Made by a program: the position numbers and the translations under genes
The notes under the pieces: generated by a model
Seen by the model: only the letters and a program-made list of their open reading frames with translations
Told to the model about the DNA's origin: nothing
Database searches by the model: none
From: an uncultured Eubacteriales bacterium
Lineage (GTDB): Bacteria > Bacillota > Clostridia > Christensenellales > Aristaeellaceae
Assembly (NCBI GenBank): GCA_900553295.1
Contig: USCR01000018.1
Span: 1 to 24,624, forward strand
DNA: 24,624 nucleotides
Direction of reading: 5' to 3'
Part shown: in pieces, positions 1 to 8,671 of the stretch
Position numbering within the stretch: position 1 is the stretch's first letter
How the letters are laid out: the number at the start of each line of letters is the position of its first letter

Positions 1-366
1 CGCATGCCGCTGTATGCCACCGCCATGGGCAAGGCTTTTCTGGCCGCCATGCCGGACGAAGCGGTGCGCACACTTTTCAACGGGGTCTCCCTGGCGCCCC
101 TGACAGAGCACACCATTACCAGTCTAGATCAGCTAATGGAGCAGCTGCGGGAGATCCGCCAAACAGGCATCGCCGTAGAGGACCAGGAAAACGCTGTGAA
201 CGTCAGCTGCATTGGTGTGGCCATCTGCGACCGGGAGGGGAAGCCCGCTTACGCATTGAGCATTTCCGCGCCAAGTTTTCGGGTAAACGGTGCGGAGATC
301 AGCGCCTGGGGCAAGCTGCTGTTACGGGCGAAGGACCGTATCGAGCGTGTACTCAAGGCACTATAA
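1..366 (+). CDS. IclR-family transcriptional regulator, C-terminal part (5' end outside window)
   Basis: The reading frame is open from the first base, so the start and the N-terminal winged helix lie upstream of the window. The 121 visible residues match the IclR effector-binding domain: a LYATAMGKAFLA segment near the start, corresponding to the family's LHATALGKALLA, then GIAVEDQENAVNVSCIGVAI and a late segment resembling the family's ALSIS-P ending. IclR proteins sense small metabolites through this domain and repress or activate adjacent catabolic operons. The stop is 40 bases before the KDPG aldolase start and no terminator intervenes, so it is probably co-transcribed with the KDG genes. 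A KdgR-like role responding to KDG or KDPG is inferred from that position only. Confidence 0.85.
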   Translation, partial: RMPLYATAMGKAFLAAMPDEAVRTLFNGVSLAPLTEHTITSLDQLMEQLREIRQTGIAVEDQENAVNVSCIGVAICDREGKPAYALSISAPSFRVNGAEISAWGKLLLRAKDRIERVLKAL

Positions 367-406
367 ACACACTCACATGGCCAATCAAAGAAAGGGGATC
401 ACCACA

Positions 407-1366
407 ATGGACATGATTAAACAGCTGTCTTTGGCGGGCTTGGTGCCCGTAATCGCGGTAAATGATGCACAGGACGCCATACCGCTGTGTAAAGCGCTGA
501 GCGACGGCGGACTGCCTGTTGCAGAAATTACCTTCCGCACTTCCGCGGCAGAGGAAGCCATCCGCCTGGTGCACGAGCAGCTCCCGGATGTCATCCTGGG
601 TGCGGGTACCGTGCTCACCTGCGAGCAGGTGGATCGCGCCATCGCCGCCGGTGCCACCTACATTGTGTCCCCCGGTCTGAACCCCGATGTGGTGAAGCAC
701 TGCATCGAAAAGGGCATTCCGGTGGTGCCCGGCTGCGGAAATCCTTCCGACATTGAGGTTGCCCTTTCCCTGGGGCTGAAGACCGTGAAGTTCTTCCCCG
801 CGGAAGCGCTGGGCGGCCTGAAGCTCATCAAGGCCATCGCGGCGCCCTATGTAGACGTAACCTTCATGCCCACCGGCGGCATCAACGAAAAGAACCTGGT
901 GGAATATCTTTCCTTCAAGAAAATTGTGGCCTGCGGCGGCAGCTGGATGGTTCCCGCCGATGCGGTGGCAGCCAAGGATTGGAACCGTATCACTGAGCTG
1001 ACCCGTTCCGCGGTAAACCTGATGCTGGGCCTGGAACTGCGCCATGTGGGCGTAAACAGCGGTTCCCCCGAGGCTGCCATGCGGGATGCGCAGCTGTTCT
1101 GCAAGCTGCTGGGCTGGCAGGTAAAAGAGGGCAATTCTTCCGTGTTTGCCGGCAATGCCTTTGAGATGATGAAGAAGCCCTTCCGGGGCACCAATGGCCA
1201 CATTGCCATTGCCTGCAACGATATCGCCCGGGCAAAATGGCATATGGAGCGCCGTGGCTTCGCCTTTGAGGACGAGAGCACCGCTTCCATGAAGGACGGC
1301 AAGATGGTTGCCATTTATCTCAAGGATGAGATTGGCGGCTTTGCCATTCACCTGCTGCAAAAGTAA
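407..1366 (+). CDS. eda: KDPG / 4-hydroxy-2-oxoglutarate aldolase fused to a C-terminal VOC domain
   Basis: 319 residues. Residues 1-205 are a class I KDPG aldolase, which cleaves 2-keto-3-deoxy-6-phosphogluconate to pyruvate and glyceraldehyde 3-phosphate. Family positions are visible: Glu40 and Arg44 (VAEITFRT), Thr68 (GAGTVLT), the Schiff-base Lys128 in KFFPAE, and the phosphate-binding PTGGIN loop at 155-160. Residues ~210-319 form a vicinal oxygen chelate (glyoxalase/bleomycin-resistance) domain starting LRHVGVNSG and ending GGFAIHLLQK. Single-domain aldolases are only about 210 residues. ATG 407 is chosen over the in-frame ATG at 377 because an AAAGGGG ribosome site lies just before it at 391-396. 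KDG kinase follows after 30 bases, which completes the KDG to KDPG to triose pathway. The role of the VOC part is unknown. Confidence 0.93.
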   Translation: MDMIKQLSLAGLVPVIAVNDAQDAIPLCKALSDGGLPVAEITFRTSAAEEAIRLVHEQLPDVILGAGTVLTCEQVDRAIAAGATYIVSPGLNPDVVKHCIEKGIPVVPGCGNPSDIEVALSLGLKTVKFFPAEALGGLKLIKAIAAPYVDVTFMPTGGINEKNLVEYLSFKKIVACGGSWMVPADAVAAKDWNRITELTRSAVNLMLGLELRHVGVNSGSPEAAMRDAQLFCKLLGWQVKEGNSSVFAGNAFEMMKKPFRGTNGHIAIACNDIARAKWHMERRGFAFEDESTASMKDGKMVAIYLKDEIGGFAIHLLQK

Positions 1367-1396
1367 GCTATCGCCAGATACGAGGAGGGGTTTCTC

Positions 1397-2440
1397 ATGA
1401 ACAAGCATGTACGGGTTGTTACCTTTGGTGAAATTATGCTGCGGCTCAAGTCCCCGGCATTTGAACGTTTCTTCCAGTCTCCTGCCTTGGAAGCCACCTT
1501 TGGCGGTGGTGAAGCCAATGTAAGCGTATCCTTGGCTAACTATGGCATGGATACGGCCTATGTGACGGTGCTTCCCAACAACGACATCGGCAATGCCTGC
1601 ATCCGCGAGCTCCGTGGTTTTGGGGTGGATGTGAGCAATATTGTCCGCAAGGAAGGCCGCATGGGCATCTATTACCTGGAGAGCGGCGCGGTGCAGCGTC
1701 CCTCCAAGGTGATCTATGACCGTGCAGGCTCCGCCATCAGCGAGGCAAAGCCCGGTGATATTGACTGGGCCAAGGCTTTTGAGGGTGCAACCTGGTTCCA
1801 CATCACGGGCATTACCCCGGCTATTTCCGCCGGCGCCGCGGAACTTTCCCTGGAAGCCGTGAAGCAGGCCAAGGCCATGGGACTGCATGTCTCCTGCGAC
1901 CTGAACTACCGCAAGAACCTGTGGAAGTATGGCAAAACCGCCGATCAGGTAATGACGGAACTGGTCAAGTATGTGGATACCGTTATCGCCAATGAGGAGG
2001 ATTTCCAGAAAGCGCTGTGCCTGAAGGCAGAGTCCACCGCAGCGGTGGAAAGCGGCGAGCTGAACGTGGAACAGTACAAGGCCATTGCCAAGCTGGCCAT
2101 GGAAACCTATCCCAACATTCAGCGCGTAGCCATTACCCTTCGTGAAAGCAAGAGTGCCAGCCATAACGATTGGAGCGCCTGCCTGTACAACGGAAAGGAC
2201 TTCTTCCTCTCCCGGAAGTACAGCATCACGGACATCGTGGACCGCGTGGGTGGCGGCGATAGCTTTGGCGGTGGCTTGATCTACGGCCTAAACACCTATG
2301 AGGATGAAAAGCAGGCCCTGGAGTTTGCTGTGGCGGCTTCATGCCTGAAGCACACCATTAGCGGCGACTACAACCGTGTAAGTGTCGCGGAAGTGGAAAG
2401 CCTGATGAAGGGCTCCGGCAACGGCCGCGTGCAGCGTTAA
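1397..2440 (+). CDS. kdgK: 2-dehydro-3-deoxygluconokinase (KDG kinase), PfkB family
   Basis: 347 residues, a normal length for the family. It phosphorylates 2-keto-3-deoxygluconate to KDPG, the substrate of the aldolase encoded just upstream. The PfkB/ribokinase fold shows an N-terminal GEIMLRLKSP strand, a GGGEANVSVSLANYG substrate-binding segment at 36-50, and the C-terminal ATP/anion-hole signature RVGGGDSFGGGLIYG with catalytic Asp288. A GAGGAGGGG ribosome site at 1381-1389 supports ATG 1397. It is the last gene of the KDG operon; a hairpin follows at 2477-2508. In gut Clostridia this module usually serves hexuronate or pectin breakdown, but the upstream genes are outside the window. Confidence 0.93.
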   Translation: MNKHVRVVTFGEIMLRLKSPAFERFFQSPALEATFGGGEANVSVSLANYGMDTAYVTVLPNNDIGNACIRELRGFGVDVSNIVRKEGRMGIYYLESGAVQRPSKVIYDRAGSAISEAKPGDIDWAKAFEGATWFHITGITPAISAGAAELSLEAVKQAKAMGLHVSCDLNYRKNLWKYGKTADQVMTELVKYVDTVIANEEDFQKALCLKAESTAAVESGELNVEQYKAIAKLAMETYPNIQRVAITLRESKSASHNDWSACLYNGKDFFLSRKYSITDIVDRVGGGDSFGGGLIYGLNTYEDEKQALEFAVAASCLKHTISGDYNRVSVAEVESLMKGSGNGRVQR

Positions 2441-2476
2441 CCCGCGTACAAGGGACATTCCCACACATATCACCGC

Positions 2477-2508
2477 AAAGCCCGACGGGAGGAATTCCGC
2501 CGGGCTTT
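2477..2508 (+). terminator. Rho-independent terminator of the KDG operon
   Basis: AAAGCCCGACGG pairs with CCGCCGGGCTTT across an 8-base loop, a 12-bp stem with one A-C mismatch. The run of T after it is weak (the TTT at the end of the stem, then GTATT). It sits 37 bases after the kdgK stop and 70 bases before the glyA promoter, so it separates the two units. Confidence 0.75.
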
Positions 2509-2577
2509 GTATTAAGGCAATACCGCACAAATGAGTTGGTGCTGTATTGCCCTAAACAAGATATACCGGGAAAAAAC

Positions 2578-2606
2578 TTGCCTGGTGCGAAAAAGACGTG
2601 TATACT
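2578..2606 (+). promoter_or_regulatory. Sigma-A type promoter of glyA
   Basis: TTGCCT (2578-2583), a 17-base spacer, then TATACT (2601-2606). The predicted start is about 40 bases ahead of the glyA ATG, with a GAGGAGG ribosome site between them. Spacing and hexamers fit the vegetative consensus. Confidence 0.7.
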
Positions 2607-2653
2607 ATTTTTATCCCTGTTTTCGTGAAACACGCAATGAGGAGGCATCTTCC

Positions 2654-3892
2654 ATGAACTTTGAATTAATACGGCAAGTGGACCCGCAAGTAGCTGATGC
2701 CATTGAGCTGGAGCTGGAACGCCAGCGCGCCCATATTGAACTGATTGCGTCGGAGAATTTCGTGTCTCCGGCCGTGCTGGAAGCCATGGGCACACCCTTG
2801 ACCAACAAGTATGCTGAAGGATACCCGGGAAAGCGCTATTACGGTGGATGCCAGTATGTGGATGTGGTGGAAAACCTGGCGCGGGAGCGCGCATGCCGGC
2901 TCTTCGGTGCTGAGCACGCCAACGTTCAGCCTCACAGCGGCGCCCAGGCCAATATGGCCGTATACTTTGCCATGCTGGAGCCCGGGGACACCGTCATGGG
3001 AATGAATCTGTCCCACGGGGGACATTTAACCCACGGCAGCCCCGTGAATATGAGCGGCAAATACTTTAATTTTGTGCCCTACGGCGTGGATCCTGAAACG
3101 GAAACCATCAACTACGAGGAAATGCGCCGTATTGCCTTGGAATGCAAGCCCAAGATGATCGTTTCGGGCGCTTCCGCGTATCCGCGCATCATCGACTTTG
3201 CCGCCATCCGTGCCATCTGCGATGAGGTAGGGGCACTGATGATGGTGGACATTGCCCATATTGCGGGACTTGTGGCAGCGGGTTTGCATCCCAGCCCTGT
3301 TCCCTATGCTGACTTTGTCACCACCACCACCCACAAAACGCTGCGCGGGCCCCGGGGTGGCATGATCCTGTGCAAGGAGCAGTACGCAAAGGCCATTGAC
3401 AAGGCAATTTTCCCTGGCACGCAGGGTGGACCCCTGGAGCACATCATCGCCGCAAAAGCTGTGTCCTTCCAAGAGGCGCTTCAACCCAGTTTCAGGGATT
3501 ACCAGGAGCAGATCCTCAAAAACGCCAAGGCCATGGAGAAAGCCTTCCGTGAAGCAGGCATCAAGATGGTCTCCGGCGGAACGGACAATCACCTGCTGCT
3601 GCTGGACTTCACCGGCACGGAAACAACCGGTAAGGAGCTGGAACGGCTGCTGGGCTTGGCCAATATAACCGTTAATAAAAACACGGTCCCCAATGAAACG
3701 CGGAGCCCCTTTATCACCAGCGGTATTCGCGTTGGTACGCCCGCAGTAACCACTCGCGGCCTACGCGAAGATGATATGAAGCGCATCGTGGACTGGATGA
3801 CGCGCATCATCCGCGAGGGTGAGCCCGCTTGCGCACCGGTAAAGGCAGAAGTGGAAAGCTTTATGAAGCATTTTCCCCTATATGAGGGATAA
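2654..3892 (+). CDS. glyA: Serine hydroxymethyltransferase
   Basis: 412 residues, the usual bacterial length. This PLP enzyme interconverts serine and glycine with tetrahydrofolate as one-carbon acceptor in the cytoplasm. Characteristic segments are [10 protein letters not shown] near residue 35, [29 protein letters not shown], and [14 protein letters not shown] with PLP-binding Lys228. The ATG at 2654 follows GAGGAGG at ideal spacing; the frame is open further upstream but that stretch has no ribosome site and does not resemble the family. The gene is flanked by its own promoter and terminator, so it is monocistronic and functionally unrelated to the sugar genes on either side. Confidence 0.97.
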   Translation: MNFELIRQVDPQVADAIELELERQRAHIELIASENFVSPAVLEAMGTPLTNKYAEGYPGKRYYGGCQYVDVVENLARERACRLFGAEHANVQPHSGAQANMAVYFAMLEPGDTVMGMNLSHGGHLTHGSPVNMSGKYFNFVPYGVDPETETINYEEMRRIALECKPKMIVSGASAYPRIIDFAAIRAICDEVGALMMVDIAHIAGLVAAGLHPSPVPYADFVTTTTHKTLRGPRGGMILCKEQYAKAIDKAIFPGTQGGPLEHIIAAKAVSFQEALQPSFRDYQEQILKNAKAMEKAFREAGIKMVSGGTDNHLLLLDFTGTETTGKELERLLGLANITVNKNTVPNETRSPFITSGIRVGTPAVTTRGLREDDMKRIVDWMTRIIREGEPACAPVKAEVESFMKHFPLYEG

Positions 3893-3909
3893 TTACAAAT
3901 TCGTTGGCA

Positions 3910-3947
3910 AAGGCCGTGGTCCTGTGGAAGGGGCACGGCCTTTTTTA
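3910..3947 (+). terminator. Rho-independent terminator of glyA
   Basis: AAAGGCCGTG pairs with CACGGCCTTT, followed by a T run ending at 3947. It lies 17 bases after the glyA stop. Read on the minus strand the stem is followed only by TTTGCC, so it could at best weakly stop the converging minus-strand operon. Confidence 0.88.
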
Positions 3948-4006
3948 CATCGTGTTTAAGTTTCTGACACTATGGAAAACGCGGGCTGTATGCATGCTGT
4001 AGTTAA

Positions 4007-5023
4007 CTATCTGGATGCTGGTTGCTCCAGTGTCTCCGCCGTCAAAGGCTGGTACGGAATCCATACATACCGGCCATCCGTCAATGGATATCCGAGAGTT
4101 TCGGTTTGTATGTCTTCCCCGCGAATCAACAATACAGCCAAGCGTAAAGCTGCTTTGGCCTGATTCACATCATCATTTAGCACGGTGCCCAGCAAAGATC
4201 CCTGGCGCAGGGCCGTTTGCGCAGCCACCGTGGCATCCACGCCCACAACCGGCATAAACCGTCCCGCTGAAAAATATCCAGCGGCCTTTAATGCATCAAT
4301 GGCCCCCAGCGCCATGTCATCATTGTTGGCAATCACGCATTCGATGCGATCCCCATGAGCGGCCAGGAATGCGGCCATCTTGTCCTGCGCCTGCAAGCGC
4401 TGCCAGTTTCCTGTATCCTCCTGAAGTTTTTCCAAGCCATAGCCCGCATCCTGCAAAGGCTTCAAGGCATATTGACTGCGCAGTTCCGCATCCTGGTGGC
4501 CAGGCTCCCCCTTTAGCAGTACATATTGCACCACACCGTCCCCGTTTTTGTCCGCTTGGGAATGTGTTATGAAATACTCCGCCATGATTTCTCCCGATAG
4601 CCTTCCGCTTTCCGCTGCGCTCGCGCCCACATAATACACTTTATCAAACAACTGCATATCTTCTAGTAGCGGTTCACGGTTAATAAAAACCACAGGGATA
4701 TTCCGGGCCCGAGCCTTCTCTATGAGATACCCTGCCGCGGTTCTATCCACGGGATTCAGGATCAAGGCATCTACTCCGGCGGATAAGAGCTGATCCACCT
4801 GATCATTTTGCAGATTCTGATCGTTTTTGCTGTCGTAAAGGCTTAGCTGCGCTACTCCTTGGGCATATTCCACAAGCCTGTCCCGCATACTGCTCATGAA
4901 CGTATCCGTGCCATCATACATGCATACGCCAATATGCGGCATATCCTCGGCTGACGCTTCCGGGCACAGCAAAGGCAAGCATAACAGACAGGCAATCCAA
5001 AACAATCGTTTTTTTAGATTCAC
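4007..5023 (-). CDS. MglB-like galactose/glucose-binding protein, probable sensor component
   Basis: 338 residues with a Sec signal peptide (MNLKKRLFWIACLLCLPLLC, cleavage near ASA-ED). The mature part is a type I periplasmic-binding fold close to E. coli MglB: IGVCMYDGTDTF, VFINREPL, the calcium-loop-like DKNGDGVVQ, LLKGEPGHQDAELRSQ, NNDDMALGA, VVGVDAT and LNDDVNQAK. These keep the pocket residues expected of a galactose/glucose binder (His, Asp and Arg in GHQDAELR; Trp in TGNW; Asn in NNDD; Asp in GVDA; Asn in LNDD). The start is GTG 5023, with GGAGG 13 bases upstream across a small GAGAA/TTCTC repeat. It is the last gene of the two-component operon, 18 bases after its neighbour, and not next to a permease. 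That suggests it feeds the sensor kinase rather than the transporter, as XylFII does for LytS. Confidence 0.88.
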   Translation of the reverse strand: MNLKKRLFWIACLLCLPLLCPEASAEDMPHIGVCMYDGTDTFMSSMRDRLVEYAQGVAQLSLYDSKNDQNLQNDQVDQLLSAGVDALILNPVDRTAAGYLIEKARARNIPVVFINREPLLEDMQLFDKVYYVGASAAESGRLSGEIMAEYFITHSQADKNGDGVVQYVLLKGEPGHQDAELRSQYALKPLQDAGYGLEKLQEDTGNWQRLQAQDKMAAFLAAHGDRIECVIANNDDMALGAIDALKAAGYFSAGRFMPVVGVDATVAAQTALRQGSLLGTVLNDDVNQAKAALRLAVLLIRGEDIQTETLGYPLTDGRYVWIPYQPLTAETLEQPASR

Positions 5024-5041
5024 GGAGAATTTCTCGCCTCC

Positions 5042-5893
5042 TCAATGCAACAGTGGAAACATCAGCTTTACGTTTTTCGCGTCATACATTTCTGATGGCA
5101 CAACAAGTTTATAGGGTAGCAGGCATGCTTCCGTCTCCCCGGATAGTGCCATCTGCATGGCCATATGCCCCAGGGCATAGGGTGTTTCCACGGCAAGGGC
5201 ATCCACGGCCCCCTCCGCCATCAGCTGCACCCGCTCCTCCCCGGGATCCATCCCCACCAGCGGTGCAGTCAATTCCCCTGCTTCCCGCATGGCCGCCAGT
5301 CGACGGGTCTCCTTTCTGGTAAGCGCCACCACGCAGGCATCTTCCCCCGGCGCAGGCAATGCGTTTCCCCCGGTCACCGCTTGTTCCTGCGTCAATGTGC
5401 TCAACGCGCCCTCCAGGCGCTGGGGCGCATCGCCCACAAGATAGACATGGCCGTACGTTTTCGCAAAGTCTGCCAGCAGCATGCCCGCCTGACGTTCATC
5501 CATGGCCGCATAAACTGCGCGTGTTTCCTCGTCCCGTAGCACCACCACCGGCACGCCGACCGCATCCAGGGCAGCTTCCGCTTCCGCGCGCAGAACCGCA
5601 TCCTCTGTAAGCAAAAGTGCAGCTGTGGCTTTCCGCTGTGACCAGCGCTGGGCGGCTTCTGCTAGCGTTTCCCCCGACAGTGGCTCCTGAGTCAATGTGC
5701 ATCCAGCTTGTGCGGCTGCCTGTTGCGCGCCTTGTTTTACTTGTAGCAGAAAGGCTCCCGTGTCATCTTCCACCAGCAGAACAACGGGACCGGGCGGGGC
5801 CGCCGGCACCTCTGTTTGCGTACCAAAGCCAAAGAGCAGCAATCCCAATACGCATAGTACCATCACCACAGAAATTACAATGGAGCGTCGCAT
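5042..5893 (-). CDS. Membrane-anchored, divergent periplasmic-binding-protein-like protein
   Basis: 283 residues. Residues ~4-22 (IVISVVMVLCVLGLLLFGF) form one transmembrane anchor with no lipobox or clear cleavage site. The remainder resembles a reduced sugar-binding type I fold: VVLLVEDDTGAFLLQVKQGA, a VPVVVLRDEETRA strand, HVYLVGDAPQ, PLVGMDPGEE, and AVETPYALGHMAMQMALSG, which corresponds to the usual C-terminal helix. The typical pocket motifs (NND, GVDA, LND) are not recognisable, so sugar binding may be lost or altered. ATG 5893 is chosen because AAAGGAG precedes it by eight bases; the frame extends upstream into the kinase gene without support. It lies between the kinase and the MglB-like gene, so a role in presenting ligand or tuning the kinase is inferred. 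Confidence 0.78.
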   Translation of the reverse strand: MRRSIVISVVMVLCVLGLLLFGFGTQTEVPAAPPGPVVLLVEDDTGAFLLQVKQGAQQAAAQAGCTLTQEPLSGETLAEAAQRWSQRKATAALLLTEDAVLRAEAEAALDAVGVPVVVLRDEETRAVYAAMDERQAGMLLADFAKTYGHVYLVGDAPQRLEGALSTLTQEQAVTGGNALPAPGEDACVVALTRKETRRLAAMREAGELTAPLVGMDPGEERVQLMAEGAVDALAVETPYALGHMAMQMALSGETEACLLPYKLVVPSEMYDAKNVKLMFPLLH

Positions 5894-5924
5894 CCCATCC
5901 GCTCCTTTCCCGCACAGATGATCC

Positions 5925-7721
5925 TCATGTTTTCTCCTCCCCATGATAACGTGGCAAGCGGATGGTCACAAGCGTGCCCTCGTCCTCCTCGCTTTCTATT
6001 TGCAGACCGTAAGAGGGCCCAAAGGTGAGCTGTATCCGCTCATGGACATTCTTAATACCAATACCGCTGCGTCCCGCCGGTGAAGTAAGGATATTTTCCA
6101 ATATCTCCGGCGAAATCCCAATGCCGTCATCCTCCACGGTGAAAAGCAGATCGTCTCCCTGGAAGAAGGCCTTGATAATAATATGCAGCGCCTCCGGTTG
6201 TGTCTGGTCGATGGCGTGATTGATGGCGTTCTCTACCAGAGGCTGCACAATGAGCTTAACGGTTCGTTCCTCCAGAGTCTCCTCCTGGGCCTGAATTTCA
6301 TAGGTGAATCGATCCTTAAAGCGCATTTTCTGTATAATCAGGTAGTTGCGCACATGCTCCAGCTCTTCCCGGACGGTGATAATGCTGCGTCCCTTGCTAA
6401 TGGAAATACGGAACAGCCGTGCCAGTGCGGAAACCATGGTAATGGCCTCCCGGCTGCGGCCGCGTTCTTCCATCCAAATGATAGAGTCCAAGGTGTTGTA
6501 CAGAAAATGCGGGTTAATCTGGGCCTGAAGCGCATTGAGTTCATAGAGGCGCTTTTTTTCCTGCTCCTGCACAATTTGATCCATCAATGCACGGATGCGG
6601 GCTATCATGTGGTTGAAGGCCACGGAAACGGAGCGTGCCTCCCGGAAACCTTGCTCCTTTATGGCCACATTCAGGTCACCGGCTTCCACCTGGCGCATGG
6701 TATCCTCCAAGTAACGCATGGGGCGCGTAACCCAGTAGGCCATGACCGATGCCACCGCGAAGGAAAGCATTGCCGCACACAGCAGTACAATGGAAACAAT
6801 GCGTATGAACGTATTCTGAAGCTCCAGGATTTCATCAATATACGCCACGCCCACCAGTCGCCAACGCGTCTGGTTCAGCGTTGCACTGATAAGTACCCGT
6901 TCCCGGCCATCCACCCGGTCACGGCCTTGGCCAACCAAAAACTGGTTGACTGCGGTTAAGTCCTCCTGTGCCAAGCCGTGGTAGATTAGTTGCAGAAGGG
7001 GATGTACCACCAGCTCCCCTTCGCGGTTGAGAATATAGTTGTATCCGCTGGTGCCCAGGGATACATGCTCTGTCAAATCATGAAAGCTATTATAATCAAT
7101 ATCCATCATCAATACACCTTGTGTCAACTGGCCATCCATTTGATAATGCACCGCTCGGGCCATGGTAATGACAAAGGCAAACTGATCCGGAAACAGGCTC
7201 TGCACATGGGGCATAGAAAAATAGGTGACCGTTCCACCCCACTCCAGCGCCTTCTGAAACCAGCTCATGGAGCGCACTTGCTCCGGGGATGCACACTGCT
7301 CCCCTGCTGTGGACCCAAACAGGCTTCCATCCCCGTGGAAAAAAGCCATGGAGACAATGCTGGAATTTCCCCGCTTGACCAGCTCCATCTGATCCAGCCA
7401 TTCCCCTGTATCCCCATCCATATCCGAGGGTAGAAGTGTCGTTGTATAGTAAAGCGTGGAAAGCATTTGATCCACATAGACATTCACCGTGTGAACGCTT
7501 TGCATCACGGTTTCCTTGGTGCGCTCAATGGCGTTTTTTTCCAATAGCGCCGACAGCTTGGGTACCAGCATAAGCAGCACAAAAAGCAGCAGCACCCCCA
7601 TGCAGGAAAGGAACGAAGCAATCAGCACAAAATGCAGGCTTCTCCCCGAATCTGCCATGCGCTTTGCCCAGCTGTTTCCCAGGCTGCGCCAGCGTCCAAG
7701 GCTTTTGCTCCTGTTGATCAT
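5925..7721 (-). CDS. YesM-type sensor histidine kinase
   Basis: 598 residues. Transmembrane helix 1 spans ~31-53 and an extracytoplasmic Cache-like sensing region ~55-300, including MMDIDYNSFHDL and GYNYILNREGELVVHP. Transmembrane helix 2 spans ~305-329 and a HAMP-like linker starts VTRPMRYLEDTM. The dimerisation domain (His_kinase, PF06580 type) carries QINPHFLYNTLDSIIW with phospho-acceptor His405. The ATPase shows the N box PLVENAINHAI (494-504), DDGIGI (531-536) and GIGIKNVHERI. Its ATG overlaps the stop of the response regulator by four bases (ATGA), so the pair is translationally coupled. It should phosphorylate that YesN-type regulator in response to an extracellular, probably sugar, signal. 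Confidence 0.95.
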   Translation of the reverse strand: MINRSKSLGRWRSLGNSWAKRMADSGRSLHFVLIASFLSCMGVLLLFVLLMLVPKLSALLEKNAIERTKETVMQSVHTVNVYVDQMLSTLYYTTTLLPSDMDGDTGEWLDQMELVKRGNSSIVSMAFFHGDGSLFGSTAGEQCASPEQVRSMSWFQKALEWGGTVTYFSMPHVQSLFPDQFAFVITMARAVHYQMDGQLTQGVLMMDIDYNSFHDLTEHVSLGTSGYNYILNREGELVVHPLLQLIYHGLAQEDLTAVNQFLVGQGRDRVDGRERVLISATLNQTRWRLVGVAYIDEILELQNTFIRIVSIVLLCAAMLSFAVASVMAYWVTRPMRYLEDTMRQVEAGDLNVAIKEQGFREARSVSVAFNHMIARIRALMDQIVQEQEKKRLYELNALQAQINPHFLYNTLDSIIWMEERGRSREAITMVSALARLFRISISKGRSIITVREELEHVRNYLIIQKMRFKDRFTYEIQAQEETLEERTVKLIVQPLVENAINHAIDQTQPEALHIIIKAFFQGDDLLFTVEDDGIGISPEILENILTSPAGRSGIGIKNVHERIQLTFGPSYGLQIESEEDEGTLVTIRLPRYHGEEKT

Positions 7722-8671
7722 AGCGTGGCTCCTTCTCTCTTTCGTGCCTGGGAGGGAGAAATGCCAAAGCTCTTTTTGAAGGAATAGCTGAAATAGCTGG
7801 GATCAGGGATACCCACTTCCTGGGCAATCTGTACCGTTTTCATCTCCGTACCGGTCAGCAGGCTCATGGCCTTGTCCATGCGCAATTCAGTCAGATACTG
7901 CACAAATGTTTTTTTCGTCTCACGTTTAAATAAAACGCTAAAATAGGAAGGCGAGATATGCAGTTGTCCGCATAGCTTTTCCATGGTCAGCTCCGGGTCC
8001 CGATAGTTAGCGGCCATGTATTCCACCGCCTGCCGTGCCAATGAGCGGCTGGAAGAGGCCCTGTCCTCCGTTACCTGTGCTGAAAACCGTTGAGACATTT
8101 CCATCAGCAGCTTGAAGGCCTGCTCCGGGGGTGGGCAGTTCATGAGCTGATCCAGATATCCTGAAAGGTCAATTTCCACGGAAACATCCCGCGCCGTTCG
8201 TAGCAGCATCATGCATATCTCCAGCAAATAGGCCCGGTACACGGCAGGCGTAGGTTTTGCCTCCCTGCATTCGGACAGCAGCCCCTCCAGAATGCACCGT
8301 ACATCCCCCATGTCTCCCAACTTCAGCGCCTTTCCCAAACGCCGCTGGCACAAGTCGCCGATCACCAGACGCTGTTGGCTACCCGGCTCAAGATCCGTAG
8401 AGCATAGCAAGGCCCCGTCATCCAGAATAGCGCATTGATCCAGCGCCGACAGCGCCTGTACTGCACAGCTATGGAGATGGTCCAACCGCATTACCGGCGC
8501 GCTTACCCCCACCATGGCACAAATCTCCAGATAATGGCTTACAGCCTGGCGCACTTCTTCCAGCCAATCCACACACGCGGGAAATGCGCTTTCCTCCTTG
8601 CTTTCCAGCAAAATCAGCGCCGCAAGCTCTCCATGGTAGTGAAATACGTGAGCCACGGTATGTGACTGCAA
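7718..8671 (-). CDS. Response regulator, C-terminal part with AraC-type DNA-binding domain (frameshifted from 8614-9315)
   Basis: This is the second half of a YesN-type regulator. The last ~105 residues are an AraC/XylS double helix-turn-helix: EYMAANYRDPELTMEKLCGQ, ISPSYFSVLFKRETKKTF, and the second helix-turn-helix VGIPDPSYFSYSFKKSFG. The middle (~residues 10-200) is the variable linker region usual in YesN proteins, beginning FHYHGELAALILLES. The frame starts with a TTG (8671) that has no ribosome site, so this is not an independent gene. Adding one base to the TTT run near 8642-8645 joins it to the receiver half and yields a 532-residue protein, a normal YesN length. It overlaps the kinase gene by four bases. 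Confidence 0.9.
   Translation of the reverse strand: MQSHTVAHVFHYHGELAALILLESKEESAFPACVDWLEEVRQAVSHYLEICAMVGVSAPVMRLDHLHSCAVQALSALDQCAILDDGALLCSTDLEPGSQQRLVIGDLCQRRLGKALKLGDMGDVRCILEGLLSECREAKPTPAVYRAYLLEICMMLLRTARDVSVEIDLSGYLDQLMNCPPPEQAFKLLMEMSQRFSAQVTEDRASSSRSLARQAVEYMAANYRDPELTMEKLCGQLHISPSYFSVLFKRETKKTFVQYLTELRMDKAMSLLTGTEMKTVQIAQEVGIPDPSYFSYSFKKSFGISPSQARKREGATL

Noticed and set aside
353..2164. A 603-residue open frame on the minus strand across the KDG genes
   Set aside because: It is antisense to two well-supported enzymes, composed of their complement, and has no ribosome site or recognisable domain.
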